Source: Aureimonas ureilytica (GTDB lineage: Bacteria; Pseudomonadota; Alphaproteobacteria; Rhizobiales; Rhizobiaceae). From it: DNA of 36,632 nucleotides. The notes under the pieces are model-generated. The model was not told where the DNA came from and did not search any database. It saw only the letters and a program-made list of their open reading frames with translations. The DNA is taken from NCBI RefSeq assembly GCF_001475935.1, contig NZ_LDQA01000005.1:1-36632 (forward strand). Reading direction: 5' to 3'. Positions 14,290 through 23,366 of this stretch are shown here, piece by piece. A program made the translations under genes and the position numbers. Every line of letters starts with the position of its first letter. The stretch's first letter is position 1.

Positions 14290-15821
14290 TGCCCCGAACG
14301 GGAGGAATGGGAGGAGGAGCGGGCCGACTGCGGCACGGCGAGGGCGACGATCGCCTCCTCGCTGATCGCGTCCCGCGCCAGGATGCCGGCAACCGCGCCT
14401 TCGCGCATGACCAGAACACGGTCGGAAACGCGCAGGATTTCGGGCAGCTCGGAGGAAACGACGATCACCGATCGTCCTTCGGCGGCGAGGCGCTCGATCA
14501 AGGCGTAGATCTCGGCCTTCGCTCCGACGTCGATGCCGCGTGTCGGCTCGTCGAAGAGAAGGATGCGGGCGCCCGCGGCGATCCAGCGACCGATGATGGC
14601 CTTCTGCTGGTTGCCGCCGGAGAACTGGCCGATGGGCCGCTCGACGTCGAGCGGGCGCAGGTTCATGTCCTGCATCAGCTTGAGGCTCTCGGCATGGAGG
14701 GCTCGGCGGCGCACGAAGCCGGCGCGCGAGAAGCGTCTCATCGAGGAAAGCGCGATGTTCGAGCGGATCGAGCGGCGCGCGACGATGCCGTCGCGCTTGC
14801 GCTCCTCGGGCAGGAGACCGAGCCCGGCGCGGATGGCCGTGCGTGGATTGCCGAGCGCCAGAGAGCGACCTTCGACACGGATCGATCCCGCGTCCGGCCG
14901 ATCGACCCCCGCGACGAGGCGCAGGAGTTCGGTGCGCCCGGCACCGACCAGACCCGAAATGCCCAGCACCTCTCCACGCTTGAGCTGGAAGCTCGCGCCC
15001 TTCACCGCCCCGCCGCGCGACAGGTTTTCCACGTCGAGCACCACGTCGTCGGTCGCAAAGCCCTTGTGCTCGGCATGGGCCAGCTCGCGCCCGACCATGC
15101 GTGAGACGACGTCCGCTTCCGTGGTCTCGGCCATGGCGACATCGGCGACCTTGCGTCCGTCGCGCAGGATCGTCGCCGTGTCGCAGACGCGGAACACCTC
15201 GTCCATCTTGTGGCTGACATAGATGATCGAGACGCCGCTCGCCGAGAGGTCTCGGATCAGAATGGCCAGACGGTCGAACTCGGCCGGGGTCAGGCTCGAT
15301 GTCGGCTCGTCCATGGCGATGATCTTGGCATCCTCCATCAGCGCACGCGCGATCTCGACGATCTGGCGCTGGGCGACCTTGAGGGTGCGGATGGGCGCGG
15401 CCGGGTCGATCGAGGCATCGAGGGGCGCGAGAGCTTGCCGCGCAGCGCTCTCCTGCGCCCGGCGGTCGACAAGGAAGCCGCCGGCCATGCGCAGGGGACG
15501 GCCGAGAAACATGTTCTGAGCGACGGAGAGCTCGGGAACGTGCTGGAGTTCCTGGTGGATCATCGCGATCCCGGCGCGCCGCGCGACGAGCGGCCCGTGA
15601 CCGGTCACGCGAACACCGTCGACGGAGATCGTCCCGCCCGTCGGATCCATCACGCCGGACAGGATGCGCAGGAGCGTCGACTTGCCCGCGCCGTTCTCGC
15701 CGAGCAGCCCGTGCACCGAGCCGCGCCGGACGCTCATCGACACGCCGTCCAGCGCGCGCAATGTTCCGAAACTCTTGCTGATATCCGTCAGGGTCAGACG
15801 TTCAGCTGATAATGTGGTCAT
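14286..15821 (-). CDS. Sugar ABC transporter ATPase with two ABC domains (RbsA-like)
   Basis: 511 residues holding two fused nucleotide-binding domains. The first has Walker A G-E-N-G-A-G-K-S-T near residue 40, Q-loop I-H-Q-E-L, a non-canonical signature region and Walker B I-I-A-M-D-E-P-T-S-S-L. The second has a degenerate Walker A G-L-V-G-A-G-R-T-E-L, F-S-G-G-N-Q-Q-K and Walker B I-L-L-F-D-E-P-T-R-G-I-D. This layout is typical of ribose/xylose/rhamnose importers of the CUT2 class. It is co-translated with the permease. Confidence 0.93.
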   Translation of the reverse strand: MTTLSAERLTLTDISKSFGTLRALDGVSMSVRRGSVHGLLGENGAGKSTLLRILSGVMDPTGGTISVDGVRVTGHGPLVARRAGIAMIHQELQHVPELSVAQNMFLGRPLRMAGGFLVDRRAQESAARQALAPLDASIDPAAPIRTLKVAQRQIVEIARALMEDAKIIAMDEPTSSLTPAEFDRLAILIRDLSASGVSIIYVSHKMDEVFRVCDTATILRDGRKVADVAMAETTEADVVSRMVGRELAHAEHKGFATDDVVLDVENLSRGGAVKGASFQLKRGEVLGISGLVGAGRTELLRLVAGVDRPDAGSIRVEGRSLALGNPRTAIRAGLGLLPEERKRDGIVARRSIRSNIALSSMRRFSRAGFVRRRALHAESLKLMQDMNLRPLDVERPIGQFSGGNQQKAIIGRWIAAGARILLFDEPTRGIDVGAKAEIYALIERLAAEGRSVIVVSSELPEILRVSDRVLVMREGAVAGILARDAISEEAIVALAVPQSARSSSHSSRSGQ

Positions 15822-15886
15822 GGCGCTCCCTCCCGGAGACGTCGTGAGGGGTCGGGGCCGCGATGGCGCGGCCCCGGATCGGGCGA

Positions 15887-16942
15887 TCAGTTGGCGGACT
15901 GCTTCATCAGCACAGCGCGCAGGGCATCGCCCTTCACCGCGAACGTGTCGATATTGTCCTTGGTGATCAGCGCCTGCGGGGTGGAGACGACGCGCGGCAG
16001 GTCCTGCTTGCCGACGAGGCGCAGGGCGACTTCCATCGCGACTTCGCCGGTCAGGACGGGGAAGGAATCCACCGTGCCGGTGAGATCGCCGGCCTTGATC
16101 GAGGCATAGGCGTCGGAGATGCCGTCCGTGCCGAAGACCACGACCTTGTCCTTGAGGCCGGCGGCCTTCACGGCCTCGACCACGCCGAGCGCCATGCCGT
16201 CATTGTTGGCGTAGATGCCGATGAGGTCGGGGTTCTGCTGGAGGATCGTGGAGGCCGCGTCATAGGCGACCTGGCGGTCCCAGTTGCCGGGAACGCTGGC
16301 GACCACGGTGAACTTGCCGTCCTTGGCGATGGTTTCCGAGAAGCCCTTGGTGCGCTGGCCGGCGGCGAAGACGCCCGCCTGACCTTCGATCACCGCGACC
16401 TTGCCACCCTGCGGGCGGTTCTTCAGGAACCACTGGGCCACCCGCACGCCGTTGTCGCGCTGCACGTTGCCGACATAGTGGCGAGCGCCCGGGATCACGG
16501 CGTCGTTGACGTTCACGACCGGGATGTTCTGCGCCTCGGCGCTTTCCAGCGCGGGCTGAAGGTTGTTGTCGGTTTGCGGCGAGAGGAGAAGCGCGGAGAA
16601 GCCCTGGCTGATCAGGTTCTCGGCGATGGAAAGCTGGCCGAGCTGGTCACCCTCGCTCTGGGCGGCCTGATAGACGACCTCGACGCCCGCCTTCTTGGCA
16701 TAGTCCTGATAGCCCTCGCCCAGCGAGCGCCAGTATTCGTTGGTGAGCGTCTTGGACACGCCGCCGACGCGCGTGCCAGAGGGAGCTGCGGGCACCGCGC
16801 CGAACTTGGCGTCGAGCTGCGACCACTCGATGCGGTTGGTCTCGGTGTCGGAGTTGAGGGGGGCGAGCGTCTGCGCGAAGGCGGTGGTGCCGAGGAGCGA
16901 CAGGGCGCAGCCGGCCACGAGGGCCTTCAGTGAAATGGTCAT
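15887..16942 (-). CDS. Sugar ABC transporter substrate-binding protein (CUT2)
   Basis: 351 residues. A Sec signal peptide (LVAGCALSLLGTTAFAQ) is followed by a Peripla_BP_4 fold: R-V-G-G-V-S-K-T-L-T-N-E-Y-W, then G-F-S-A-L-L-L-S-P-Q-T-D-N-N, I-P-V-V-N-V-N-D, G-I-Y-A-N-N-D-G-M-A-L-G-V-V and T-D-G-I. These are the hinge and sugar-contact segments of ribose/rhamnose-type binding proteins. It captures the substrate in the periplasm for the ATPase and permease that follow. Confidence 0.92.
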   Translation of the reverse strand: MTISLKALVAGCALSLLGTTAFAQTLAPLNSDTETNRIEWSQLDAKFGAVPAAPSGTRVGGVSKTLTNEYWRSLGEGYQDYAKKAGVEVVYQAAQSEGDQLGQLSIAENLISQGFSALLLSPQTDNNLQPALESAEAQNIPVVNVNDAVIPGARHYVGNVQRDNGVRVAQWFLKNRPQGGKVAVIEGQAGVFAAGQRTKGFSETIAKDGKFTVVASVPGNWDRQVAYDAASTILQQNPDLIGIYANNDGMALGVVEAVKAAGLKDKVVVFGTDGISDAYASIKAGDLTGTVDSFPVLTGEVAMEVALRLVGKQDLPRVVSTPQALITKDNIDTFAVKGDALRAVLMKQSAN

Positions 16943-17006
16943 CGGTTGGTTCCTCCCGTTGGAAACTGGCCGGGCAGATCTCGCGGCCCGGCGCGCGGTT
17001 CGTCCG

Positions 17007-17993
17007 TCAGGCCGAGGCGATCAGTGCCGCGTTGACGATGCTCTGGCTGGCGACGCCGTCCTGGCGGCTCTGCGCCTCGCCCAGCCGGTTGTCGGCGTCG
17101 AGGCGGTCGGCAACGGACAGAAGCCGGTGCACGGTCTCGATATTGGTTTCGCACTCCGCCACCGGGTCGAGGCCCGAGGCGTCGGGGAAGGTGTCGAAGT
17201 AGAGCGCGCCCTCATAGCCGTCGCGGCGGATCTGGCGCAGCAGTTCCAGCGTCGAGCGCAGGTGGACGGCGCCCACCATCAGCCCGTCGTCGCGCTTGGC
17301 GTAGCCGTCGTTGAGGTGGACGCCGAGGAGCTTGGAGCGGCGATGGATGAGGTGCGCGGCATAGGCGGGCTGCTCGCCGGCATAAAGCGCATGGGCGAAA
17401 TCGAGCGTGACGCCGAGGTTGGGCGCACCGACATCCTGGATCGCGAGCAGCGTCGTCGCGCAGTCGCGCAGCAAAGCGTGAGCGCGAGGCTCGTCCGGCT
17501 TGTACTCGATGGAGATCTGACAGGCCGGGTCATGCTCGGCGACCTCGCGGATGCCGTCGATCTCGAGATCCCAGGCCTCGGCATAGTCGAGCTGGAAATT
17601 GTAGTCGAACCCGTCCTGGCCGAGCCAGAGCGTCATCAGGTCGGCACCCATGGCACGCGCGGCATCGACGCCGCGCTTCGTCATGTCGATGGCTTCGCGC
17701 CTCACGGATTTATCGGGATTTGTGAAGGCGCCGAGCTTGAAGGCGGGGTTGGTGTAGTAGCGCATCGCCAGACCGTTGACCGACAGGCCAAGATCGTTGA
17801 TGCGGCGGCCGACCGTCGCGGCGTCATCGGTCACATGGTCGGGGAAGTTCAGGTCGACATCCGTCAAACCCTTCGCAGTTGCAGCACGTTCAGCCATCTG
17901 CATGAAGGTCGGCTTGCCCGAAAGGTCCGGCCAGAAGAGGTGAGGCGCGGAGCCGAAGGAATTGAGGCGGGTGGCGAATCGGGAAAGGGTCAT
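17007..17993 (-). CDS. Sugar isomerase, xylose-isomerase-like TIM barrel (L-rhamnose isomerase type)
   Basis: 328 residues. Probable metal ligands are in the order expected for this superfamily: Glu163 (I-S-I-E-Y-K-P), Asp198 (V-T-L-D-F-A-H), His226 (G-V-H-L-N-D-G) and Asp267 (L-Y-F-D-T-F-P). The E-D-H-D pattern and the H-L-N-D...D-D-G-L-M-V-G-A-V stretch recall the Pseudomonas stutzeri-type L-rhamnose isomerase (established family knowledge; assignment inferred by eye). It is the first gene of the operon, so it probably converts the imported aldose to a ketose before phosphorylation by the kinase. Substrates of this fold are diverse, so rhamnose is only one option. Confidence 0.82.
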   Translation of the reverse strand: MTLSRFATRLNSFGSAPHLFWPDLSGKPTFMQMAERAATAKGLTDVDLNFPDHVTDDAATVGRRINDLGLSVNGLAMRYYTNPAFKLGAFTNPDKSVRREAIDMTKRGVDAARAMGADLMTLWLGQDGFDYNFQLDYAEAWDLEIDGIREVAEHDPACQISIEYKPDEPRAHALLRDCATTLLAIQDVGAPNLGVTLDFAHALYAGEQPAYAAHLIHRRSKLLGVHLNDGYAKRDDGLMVGAVHLRSTLELLRQIRRDGYEGALYFDTFPDASGLDPVAECETNIETVHRLLSVADRLDADNRLGEAQSRQDGVASQSIVNAALIASA

Positions 17994-18021
17994 AAGAGCT
18001 CCGCTGGATTGGTGTCACTTT

Positions 18022-18044
18022 ACGAATTCATAAAAATTCGTCAA
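18022..18044 (-). promoter_or_regulatory. Sugar operon promoter with inverted repeat
   Basis: ACGAATT (18022-18028) and AATTCGT (18035-18041) form a perfect 7-bp inverted repeat with a six-base spacer. On the minus strand TTGACG (18039-18044) and a TAAAGT (18017-18022) are spaced 16 bases as -35 and -10, so the repeat fills the promoter. It is the likely operator for the RpiR regulator in the operon. Confidence 0.6.
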
Positions 18045-18762
18045 GTGGTCTGTCTACTTGTGCGACAGAGGATGCGGTTGGCGCCGGCAGCACGGGCATG
18101 GTCTCCGTTGCCGATAGCGACCCGGGAGGCAAGCCTTGCCGCAGGGCGCGCATTGGAGCCGGGCAGGGGGCGATATGGGGAGAGGCGTTGGCCGGGCCTG
18201 CCGTCGCCGCGCTCGCGACGATTGGTCCCATCAGTTCGAAGCGGTCCGGAAGGGCTGATCCGAGGCCCCACCCAGTTCGAGGCGAAGATCGCGGAGGTGT
18301 TGTCCATCGCCGCTATGCGCGATCCGAGGTCCGGAAAGTGCATGTCGCGAAGCGAGAGCTGTTCAGCTGCGTGGCCCGCATGCTCTCCGGCCGACACCAG
18401 GTCTTAGATCGCGGATGCCAAACTGGAGCGGTCGGCAGTGCCCTCGCAGAAGAAAACGAGGATCGGGTCGGGCGCGTCGCACATCACGCCCGCAATCTCC
18501 GTCATGTCAGACATCGTCGGAACGGCACCTGCCTGAATATCCGCAACGAGCAGCGCACCCACCACCCCGGCCGAACTCTACCGGGGCGTGTCCGTCTCTA
18601 TACCGTTCGGCAATTCGGATTGCTGTCCGCTGCGTCCGCTCCATTTGTATGCCCACCTAAAGACGTCGGTTTGCAGAGATTGGCACGTGGTCGCGACGGG
18701 TACCGTCCTTCGACCTCGACAACCTCTCGAGCGCGGCGCTGGCAGACGGAGCGGTTGCGGCC
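18045..18762. other. Unassigned stretch between sugar operon and katG
   Basis: No gene can be supported on either strand. The minus strand has a short open segment ending in TAA at 18404-18406 whose translation includes GVVGALLVADIQAGAVPTMS and looks protein-like but has no start or known family. Overlapping frames further left do not join it. The stretch may hold remnants of one or more decayed genes. Confidence 0.4.
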
Positions 18763-21084
18763 ATGGACAACCTATCGAACGACAAGACCAACACCGAGAC
18801 CCACAGGATGGAGGGCAAGTGCCCGTTCGGCGGCGACCGGATCGGCGGAGCCCAGGGCAGCCCGCCAACGCTGGAGGCTTGGTACCCACACCGCCTGCGC
18901 GTCGAGGTGCTTCATCAGAACGGTCTCGCCGCCGATCCTCTCGGCCCAGACTTCGACTACGCGGCCGAATTCAACAAGATCGACCTCGCCGAGCTGAAGC
19001 GAGACATCAAGGCCTTTCTGACCACCTCCGTCGCGTGGTGGCCCTCGGATTACGGCAATTACGGCCCGCAGATGGTTCGCATGGCCTGGCACGCGGCAGG
19101 CACCTACCGCATCGCCGACGGGCGCGGCGGCGCGGGAACGGGGATGCAGCGCTTCGCGCCGATCTCGTCCTGGTGGGACAACGGCAACACCGACAAGTCG
19201 CGCCGCCTCCTGCAGCCGATCAAGCACAAGTACGGCAACGCCCTGTCCTGGGCCGATCTGATGGTGCTCACCGGCAACTGCGCGCTGGAGATCATGGGCC
19301 TTCCGACCTACGGCTTCGGCGGCGGGCGTCTCGACGCCTGGGAGGCCGACAACGCGACCTACTGGGGACCCGAAGTCCTCGACATGGAAAAGACCGACGA
19401 CGTCTCCAAGATGACCGCGCGCGACAAGCGCTGGCGCGGGCAGAACGGTGATCCCGACTACGATCTCGAGAACCCGCTCGCCGCCTCCCATCAGGCGCTG
19501 ATCTACGTCAATCCGGAGGGCTCCAACGGCGACGGCGACCCGATGGGCTCGGCACGCGACATCCGCATCACCTTCACCCGCATGGCGATGAATGACGAGG
19601 AGACCGTGGCGCTCATCGCCGGTGGCCACGCCTTCGGCAAGAGCCACGGCATGACGCCCTCCAGGGATATCGGCCCCCCGCCGGAAATGGCACCGATGGA
19701 GGCGATGGGCCTCGGCTGGCACAACCCGCGCGGGACCGGCCATGGCAAGGACACCATGACCAACGGCATCGAGGGCTCCTGGACCCCCGATCCGACGCGC
19801 TGGGACAACAGCTATCTGGAGAATCTCTTCCGCTTCGAATGGAAGCAGACGAAGAGCCCCGCCGGCTCGATCCAGTGGACGCCGGAAGACCCCGACGCGC
19901 CGAAGACCCCCGACGCCCACGTGGCGGGGCAGATGAACCCGCTGATGATGATGACCACCGATATCGCGCTGAAGGTGGACCCCGAGTACCGCAAGGTCTG
20001 CGAGAAGTTCCTCGCCGATTTCGACGCTTTCACGCAGGCCTTCTCCAAGGCCTGGTATAAGCTGACCCACCGCGACATGGGACCCCGGCACCGATATCTC
20101 GGCCCCGAGGTGACGATCGAGGACGGGCTCCTGTGGCAGGACCCGCTGCCCGAGCGCGACTACGATCTCGTCGGCGAGGCCGAGATCGCCGATCTGAAGG
20201 CACGCATCCGCGACACCGGGCTTTCCGTCTCGGATCTTGCCTTCACGGCCTTCTCGGCCGCCTCCACCTATCGCGACAGTGACAAACGCGGGGGCGCGAA
20301 CGGCGGCCGTCTGGCGCTTGAGCCCCAGAGGAGCTGGGCCGTCAACCGTCGCACCCTGCCGGTGGTCGAAGCGCTGCGCGGCGTCATGGCGGCGTTCAAC
20401 GAGGGGCGCGGCGACGGCAAGCGCGTGTCGCTGGCGGACCTCATCGTCCTGGGCGGCTGCGTCGCCGTCGAGCAGGCGGCGGGCGAGGCGGGCGGCGAGC
20501 TCCGCGTGCCGTTCACGCCGGGCCGCGTCGACACCACGCAGGATCTCACCGACATCGAGATGTTCACTTGGCTGAAGCCGGTGGCGGACGGCTTCCGCAA
20601 CTATGTCGATGAGGGCTTCGGCGAGATCGCGAGGGGCGTCTCGCCAGAGGAGATGTTCCTCGACAAGGCCAATCTGATGAAGCTGACAGCGCCCGAATGG
20701 ACGGTCCTGACGGCAGGCCTGCGCGCGCTCGGCGCCAACCACGACGGTTCGCAGACGGGCATCTTCACGGACCGTATTGGCACGCTCTCGACCGACTTCC
20801 TGCAAAACCTCCTGAGCACGGAGCTCGAGTGGCACAAGCTCGACGATGCGGCCCTGACATTCGCGCTGGTTGACCGCGAAACAGGCGAGCGGCGTTTCAC
20901 GGCCTCACGCAACGACCTCGTGTTCGGGTCCAACGCCCAACTCCGTTCGATCTGCGATGCCTATGCGGGCCGCGATGGGGAGGAGCGTTTCCGGCACGAT
21001 TTCGTGCGCGTCTGGGACAAGGTCATGATGCTCGATCGCTACGATGTGAAGGGCCACCGCCGCCACGCACCGATGGCCGCCTGA
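18763..21084 (+). CDS. katG: Catalase-peroxidase KatG
   Basis: 773 residues, slightly long for bacterial KatG, with both the active N-terminal and the heme-less C-terminal peroxidase-like halves. Distal residues Arg106, Trp109 and His110 lie in [13 protein letters not shown]. Tyr248 (L-I-Y-V-N-P-E-G) and Met274 (F-T-R-M-A-M) complete the Met-Tyr-Trp crosslink needed for catalase activity, and the proximal His289 is in [10 protein letters not shown]. It breaks down hydrogen peroxide in the cytoplasm. The ATG at 18763 has no clear Shine-Dalgarno, the frame is open further upstream, and the ATG at 18808 is an alternative. No oxyR or fur gene is adjacent. Confidence 0.95.
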   Translation: MDNLSNDKTNTETHRMEGKCPFGGDRIGGAQGSPPTLEAWYPHRLRVEVLHQNGLAADPLGPDFDYAAEFNKIDLAELKRDIKAFLTTSVAWWPSDYGNYGPQMVRMAWHAAGTYRIADGRGGAGTGMQRFAPISSWWDNGNTDKSRRLLQPIKHKYGNALSWADLMVLTGNCALEIMGLPTYGFGGGRLDAWEADNATYWGPEVLDMEKTDDVSKMTARDKRWRGQNGDPDYDLENPLAASHQALIYVNPEGSNGDGDPMGSARDIRITFTRMAMNDEETVALIAGGHAFGKSHGMTPSRDIGPPPEMAPMEAMGLGWHNPRGTGHGKDTMTNGIEGSWTPDPTRWDNSYLENLFRFEWKQTKSPAGSIQWTPEDPDAPKTPDAHVAGQMNPLMMMTTDIALKVDPEYRKVCEKFLADFDAFTQAFSKAWYKLTHRDMGPRHRYLGPEVTIEDGLLWQDPLPERDYDLVGEAEIADLKARIRDTGLSVSDLAFTAFSAASTYRDSDKRGGANGGRLALEPQRSWAVNRRTLPVVEALRGVMAAFNEGRGDGKRVSLADLIVLGGCVAVEQAAGEAGGELRVPFTPGRVDTTQDLTDIEMFTWLKPVADGFRNYVDEGFGEIARGVSPEEMFLDKANLMKLTAPEWTVLTAGLRALGANHDGSQTGIFTDRIGTLSTDFLQNLLSTELEWHKLDDAALTFALVDRETGERRFTASRNDLVFGSNAQLRSICDAYAGRDGEERFRHDFVRVWDKVMMLDRYDVKGHRRHAPMAA

Positions 21085-21219
21085 TGACGCGGGGGCGGCA
21101 GGCGCACGCTCGCGGCCCCGTCGCCTGAATGGCGCCTGTAGGCTCGCGGTGGCCTGCACGCCACGCCTGACCGGAACAACGGCGCTGCGGGCGTCGGGGC
21201 CTCAAGGGTCCAGTGACAG

Positions 21220-21250
21220 AAGGCCGGGACCCGCCAAAGGTCCCGGCCTT
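21220..21250. terminator. Strong terminator after katG
   Basis: AAGGCCGGGACC (21220-21231) pairs perfectly with GGTCCCGGCCTT (21239-21250) over a seven-base loop and is followed by CTTTCGCTCC. It lies between katG and the convergent cupredoxin gene and may serve both. Confidence 0.8.
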
Positions 21251-21341
21251 CTTTCGCTCCTGCTCTGGGAGCATACGGAAGGCAGATGGGCCGCCGTCCC
21301 GAGGAAAGGGTTGGCGTTCTCCCCGAGGCGGCGAGCCGCGG

Positions 21342-21770
21342 TCAGCCCTTCACGGTGAACATGGCGACCATGCCGGCTGCGACGTGACCCTTGATGTTGC
21401 AGATCAGCTCGTAGGAACCGGGCTTCAGCTTGACCGTGAGCTTGCCGGACTGGCCTGCCTTGAGGTCGGACACCTCGCCCATGCTCATCAGCGACTTCTC
21501 GTCGACGCGGTTCTTGGCGGGATCGACCTTCAGCGTCTCGCCCGGCTTGTCGAGCTTGATCACGACCATCTCGTGCGGTGTGTTGGCTGCGACGTTGGCG
21601 ACCTGGAACGTCACCTCGCCCGCCGGCACCTCGGTCTTGTCGAGCTTGATCGCCATCTGGCCACCACGCTCGCCCACGAGTTGCACTGAGACCGTCTCGG
21701 CGGCGAAGGCTGAAACGGGACCGAGCAAGGCGAGGACGGCGGCAGTTGTAGCAAGCTTCGCAAAATTCAT
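21342..21770 (-). CDS. Periplasmic cupredoxin-domain protein
   Basis: 142 residues from the ATG at 21770 (GGAG seven bases upstream); a longer frame to 21854 has no signal-peptide sense. The Sec signal (LATTAAVLALLGPVSAFA) ends near residue 23. The mature domain is a small beta-barrel with type-1 copper ligands His66 (N-T-P-H-E-M-V-V), Cys124, His129 and Met134 (L-I-C-N-I-K-G-H-V-A-A-G-M), the plastocyanin/azurin arrangement. It is probably a periplasmic electron carrier. The divergent cytochrome b561 gene is a plausible redox partner, sharing the 100-base promoter region. Confidence 0.88.
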   Translation of the reverse strand: MNFAKLATTAAVLALLGPVSAFAAETVSVQLVGERGGQMAIKLDKTEVPAGEVTFQVANVAANTPHEMVVIKLDKPGETLKVDPAKNRVDEKSLMSMGEVSDLKAGQSGKLTVKLKPGSYELICNIKGHVAAGMVAMFTVKG

Positions 21771-21869
21771 TTTCGTACTCCGATTTTGAAGGCTCGGTGT
21801 ATTTGCGCCGATCTTCGTAGGGAGAGTATTGTAGGAGTGGATATTGATTGACAACTCGGGGAACTATAC

Positions 21870-22433
21870 GTGTCTGTAACTTACCGCAGTGAGCGCTCCA
21901 GCGCAGGACGGCCGCGTCCGCTCCCTCTCACCAAGCGTCTGCTGCATTGGCTGACGGCCGGTCTTCTCGTCGTTATGTTCGGGCTAGCCTGGACCTTCGA
22001 TGCGCTGGGCCCCAGCGACACCGGCGCGTCACTGGTCGCCCTGCACCAATCCTTCGGCCTCCTGATCCTGCTCGTTGTCGCCGCGCGCATCGTCTGGCGC
22101 CTGACCCACCCGATCGAGCCGTTGCCCGGCGACACGCCGCGCTGGGAGATGCGTCTGGCGACGCTGGTGCAAGCCGCGCTCTATGCGCTCCTCGTGGCCA
22201 TGCCTGTTGTCGGCTGGTACGCCTCGGCGCTGTCGGGCGATACGATCCGCTTCTTCGGGCTAGCGCTGCCCGATCTCGTGGCCATGAACGAGGATCGGAG
22301 CGACCAGCTCTTCGAGCTTCACGGAGCGATCGGCTGGGCGATCCTTACGCTCACCGCCTTGCACATCGCCGGCGCCCTGAATCACCAGTTCATCCGGCGC
22401 GACGGCCTCCTGAACCGCATCCGGATCTGGTGA
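21870..22433 (+). CDS. Cytochrome b561-family membrane protein
   Basis: 187 residues from a GTG with CGGGG about ten bases upstream. Four membrane helices can be seen, with candidate heme-b ligands His26 (R-L-L-H-W-L-T-A), His59 (A-L-H-Q-S-F-G), His151 (F-E-L-H-G-A-I-G-W) and His165 (T-A-L-H-I-A-G-A). This is the bacterial b561/YodB-type pattern, carrying electrons between the quinone pool and periplasmic acceptors. It is divergent from the cupredoxin gene. A truncated secreted-protein start follows downstream. Confidence 0.9.
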   Translation: MSVTYRSERSSAGRPRPLPLTKRLLHWLTAGLLVVMFGLAWTFDALGPSDTGASLVALHQSFGLLILLVVAARIVWRLTHPIEPLPGDTPRWEMRLATLVQAALYALLVAMPVVGWYASALSGDTIRFFGLALPDLVAMNEDRSDQLFELHGAIGWAILTLTALHIAGALNHQFIRRDGLLNRIRIW

Positions 22434-22491
22434 TGAACGAGGCGGAGCCGAGCGTGAGCCGCATCGCTCGGGAACGTCCGGCAGAGACATC

Positions 22492-22509
22492 CTATACGCT
22501 TTCGTATAG
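22492..22509 (+). other. Inverted repeat downstream of the b561 gene
   Basis: CTATACG (22492-22498) and CGTATAG (22503-22509) form a perfect 7-bp stem with a CTTT loop, about 60 bases after the b561 stop. It is AT-rich compared with its surroundings and could be a terminator or a binding site. Confidence 0.35.
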
Positions 22510-22568
22510 CCGCAACCCGTTCGTTGCTCGCCGGCTCGTTGTTGTCTCTCCTCCAGCAAGACAACTCG

Positions 22569-22649
22569 ATGCGTACGACGCTCCCGACAGCCTCCCTTCT
22601 TCTGGGCGCCCTGTCCGGCACAGCCCTTTCCGCGCTCGCCCAGGTGTAG
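22569..22649 (+). pseudogene. Signal-peptide stub of a truncated secreted protein
   Basis: The 26-codon frame M-R-T-T-L-P then TASLLLGALSGTALSALAQV and a TAG looks like a complete Sec signal peptide with nothing after it. Directly beyond it the DNA becomes the tail of the decayed TauE/SafE gene on the other strand. Cytochrome b561 genes are often followed by a periplasmic catalase-like peroxidase (SrpA type), and this may be its remaining start, but that is inference. Confidence 0.5.
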
Positions 22650-22908
22650 GCGAAACCCGCGACCCCGGCGATCGCGAAGATGGTGGCGCAGCGCCACTTC
22701 ACTCAGCCAGCTTTCGTATGGAGCACGAGGTTGCCGAGCGCGCTGGCGGCGACTGCGACCGCGCTGGTTCCGATCGCCACATGGGCGAGGGGATGCCGAC
22801 GATGTAGACGAGGGGCGCGACCGCGAGGGTCGAGCCGCCGCCGAACAGACCAAGGACGAGGCCGCCGGAACCCGTCGCGGCCGCCAGCATGACGGGAGCG
22901 GCGGTCAT
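22650..22908 (-). pseudogene. Decayed TauE/SafE-type sulfite/sulfur exporter gene
   Basis: The start at 22908 overlaps the stop of the upstream gene (ATGA). The frame reads M-T-A-A-P-V-M-L-A-A then GLVLGLFGGGSTLAVAPLVY and I-V-G-I-P-S-P, the TauE/SafE N-terminus. Then the sense moves to another frame, HVAIGTSAVAVAASALGNLV-L-H-T-K-A-G, meets a stop, and continues as V-K-W-R-C-A-T-I-F-A-I-A-G-V-A-G before fading out. So there is at least one frameshift, one stop and a 3' truncation. Intact family members have about 250 residues and several membrane helices. Confidence 0.8.
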
Positions 22909-23363
22909 GCGTCCGCCTCCTGTGCTGTCGCGATCGACCGGGTCGCGGTGCTGCGATCCAGCGTCAGGCGGAACAGGAGCATCCCGACGACCATGGCCGC
23001 GACGAAGACGATCGCAGGTGTCGGGGCCAGCCCGATCGCGGCGAGTGCCGGCCCCGGACACAGGCCGACGAGTCCCCAGCCGAGGCCGAAGATCGCGGCG
23101 CCGGACAGAAGCCGGGCGTCGATGTCGCGGCGCGTCGGGATCTCGAAGCGCGGGGCGGCCAGCGGTCGTCCCATGCGCCGGGCAAGAGCGAAGGCGGGTG
23201 CGGAAACGAGGATCGCGCCGCCCATCACGAAGGCCAAGCTCGGGTCCCAGGTCCCGAACACGTCGAGGAAGCCGAGGACCTTCTCCGGGACGACCATCTG
23301 CGAGACGACAAGCCCGACGCCGAAGACGAGGCCGGACAGGAGGGCGAGAAAAATGCGGGCCAT
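22905..23363 (-). CDS. YeeE/YedE-type (DUF6691) membrane protein, second half-transporter
   Basis: 152 residues with four or so membrane helices and the conserved segments F-G-x-G-L-V-V-S-Q-M, W-D-P-S-L-A-F-V-M-G-G and LGWGLVGLCPGPALAAIGLA, whose Cys-Pro-Gly is typical of thiosulfate/sulfur-compound YeeE proteins. It pairs with the following half-transporter gene (23367-23792), three bases away. Both lie downstream of a BigR-like repressor, a common arrangement for handling hydrogen sulfide or persulfide stress. Often named PmpB-like. Confidence 0.85.
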   Translation of the reverse strand: MARIFLALLSGLVFGVGLVVSQMVVPEKVLGFLDVFGTWDPSLAFVMGGAILVSAPAFALARRMGRPLAAPRFEIPTRRDIDARLLSGAAIFGLGWGLVGLCPGPALAAIGLAPTPAIVFVAAMVVGMLLFRLTLDRSTATRSIATAQEADA

Positions 23364-23366
23364 GGG

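Noticed and set aside
12440-14419. 659-codon minus-strand frame covering RpiR and the permease region
   Set aside because: Only the last 289 codons are RpiR. The upstream part is arginine-rich noise in another frame of the permease gene.
18772-20835. 687-codon open frame on the minus strand opposite katG
   Set aside because: It mirrors katG codons in GC-rich DNA, has no recognisable domain, and katG is clearly the real gene.
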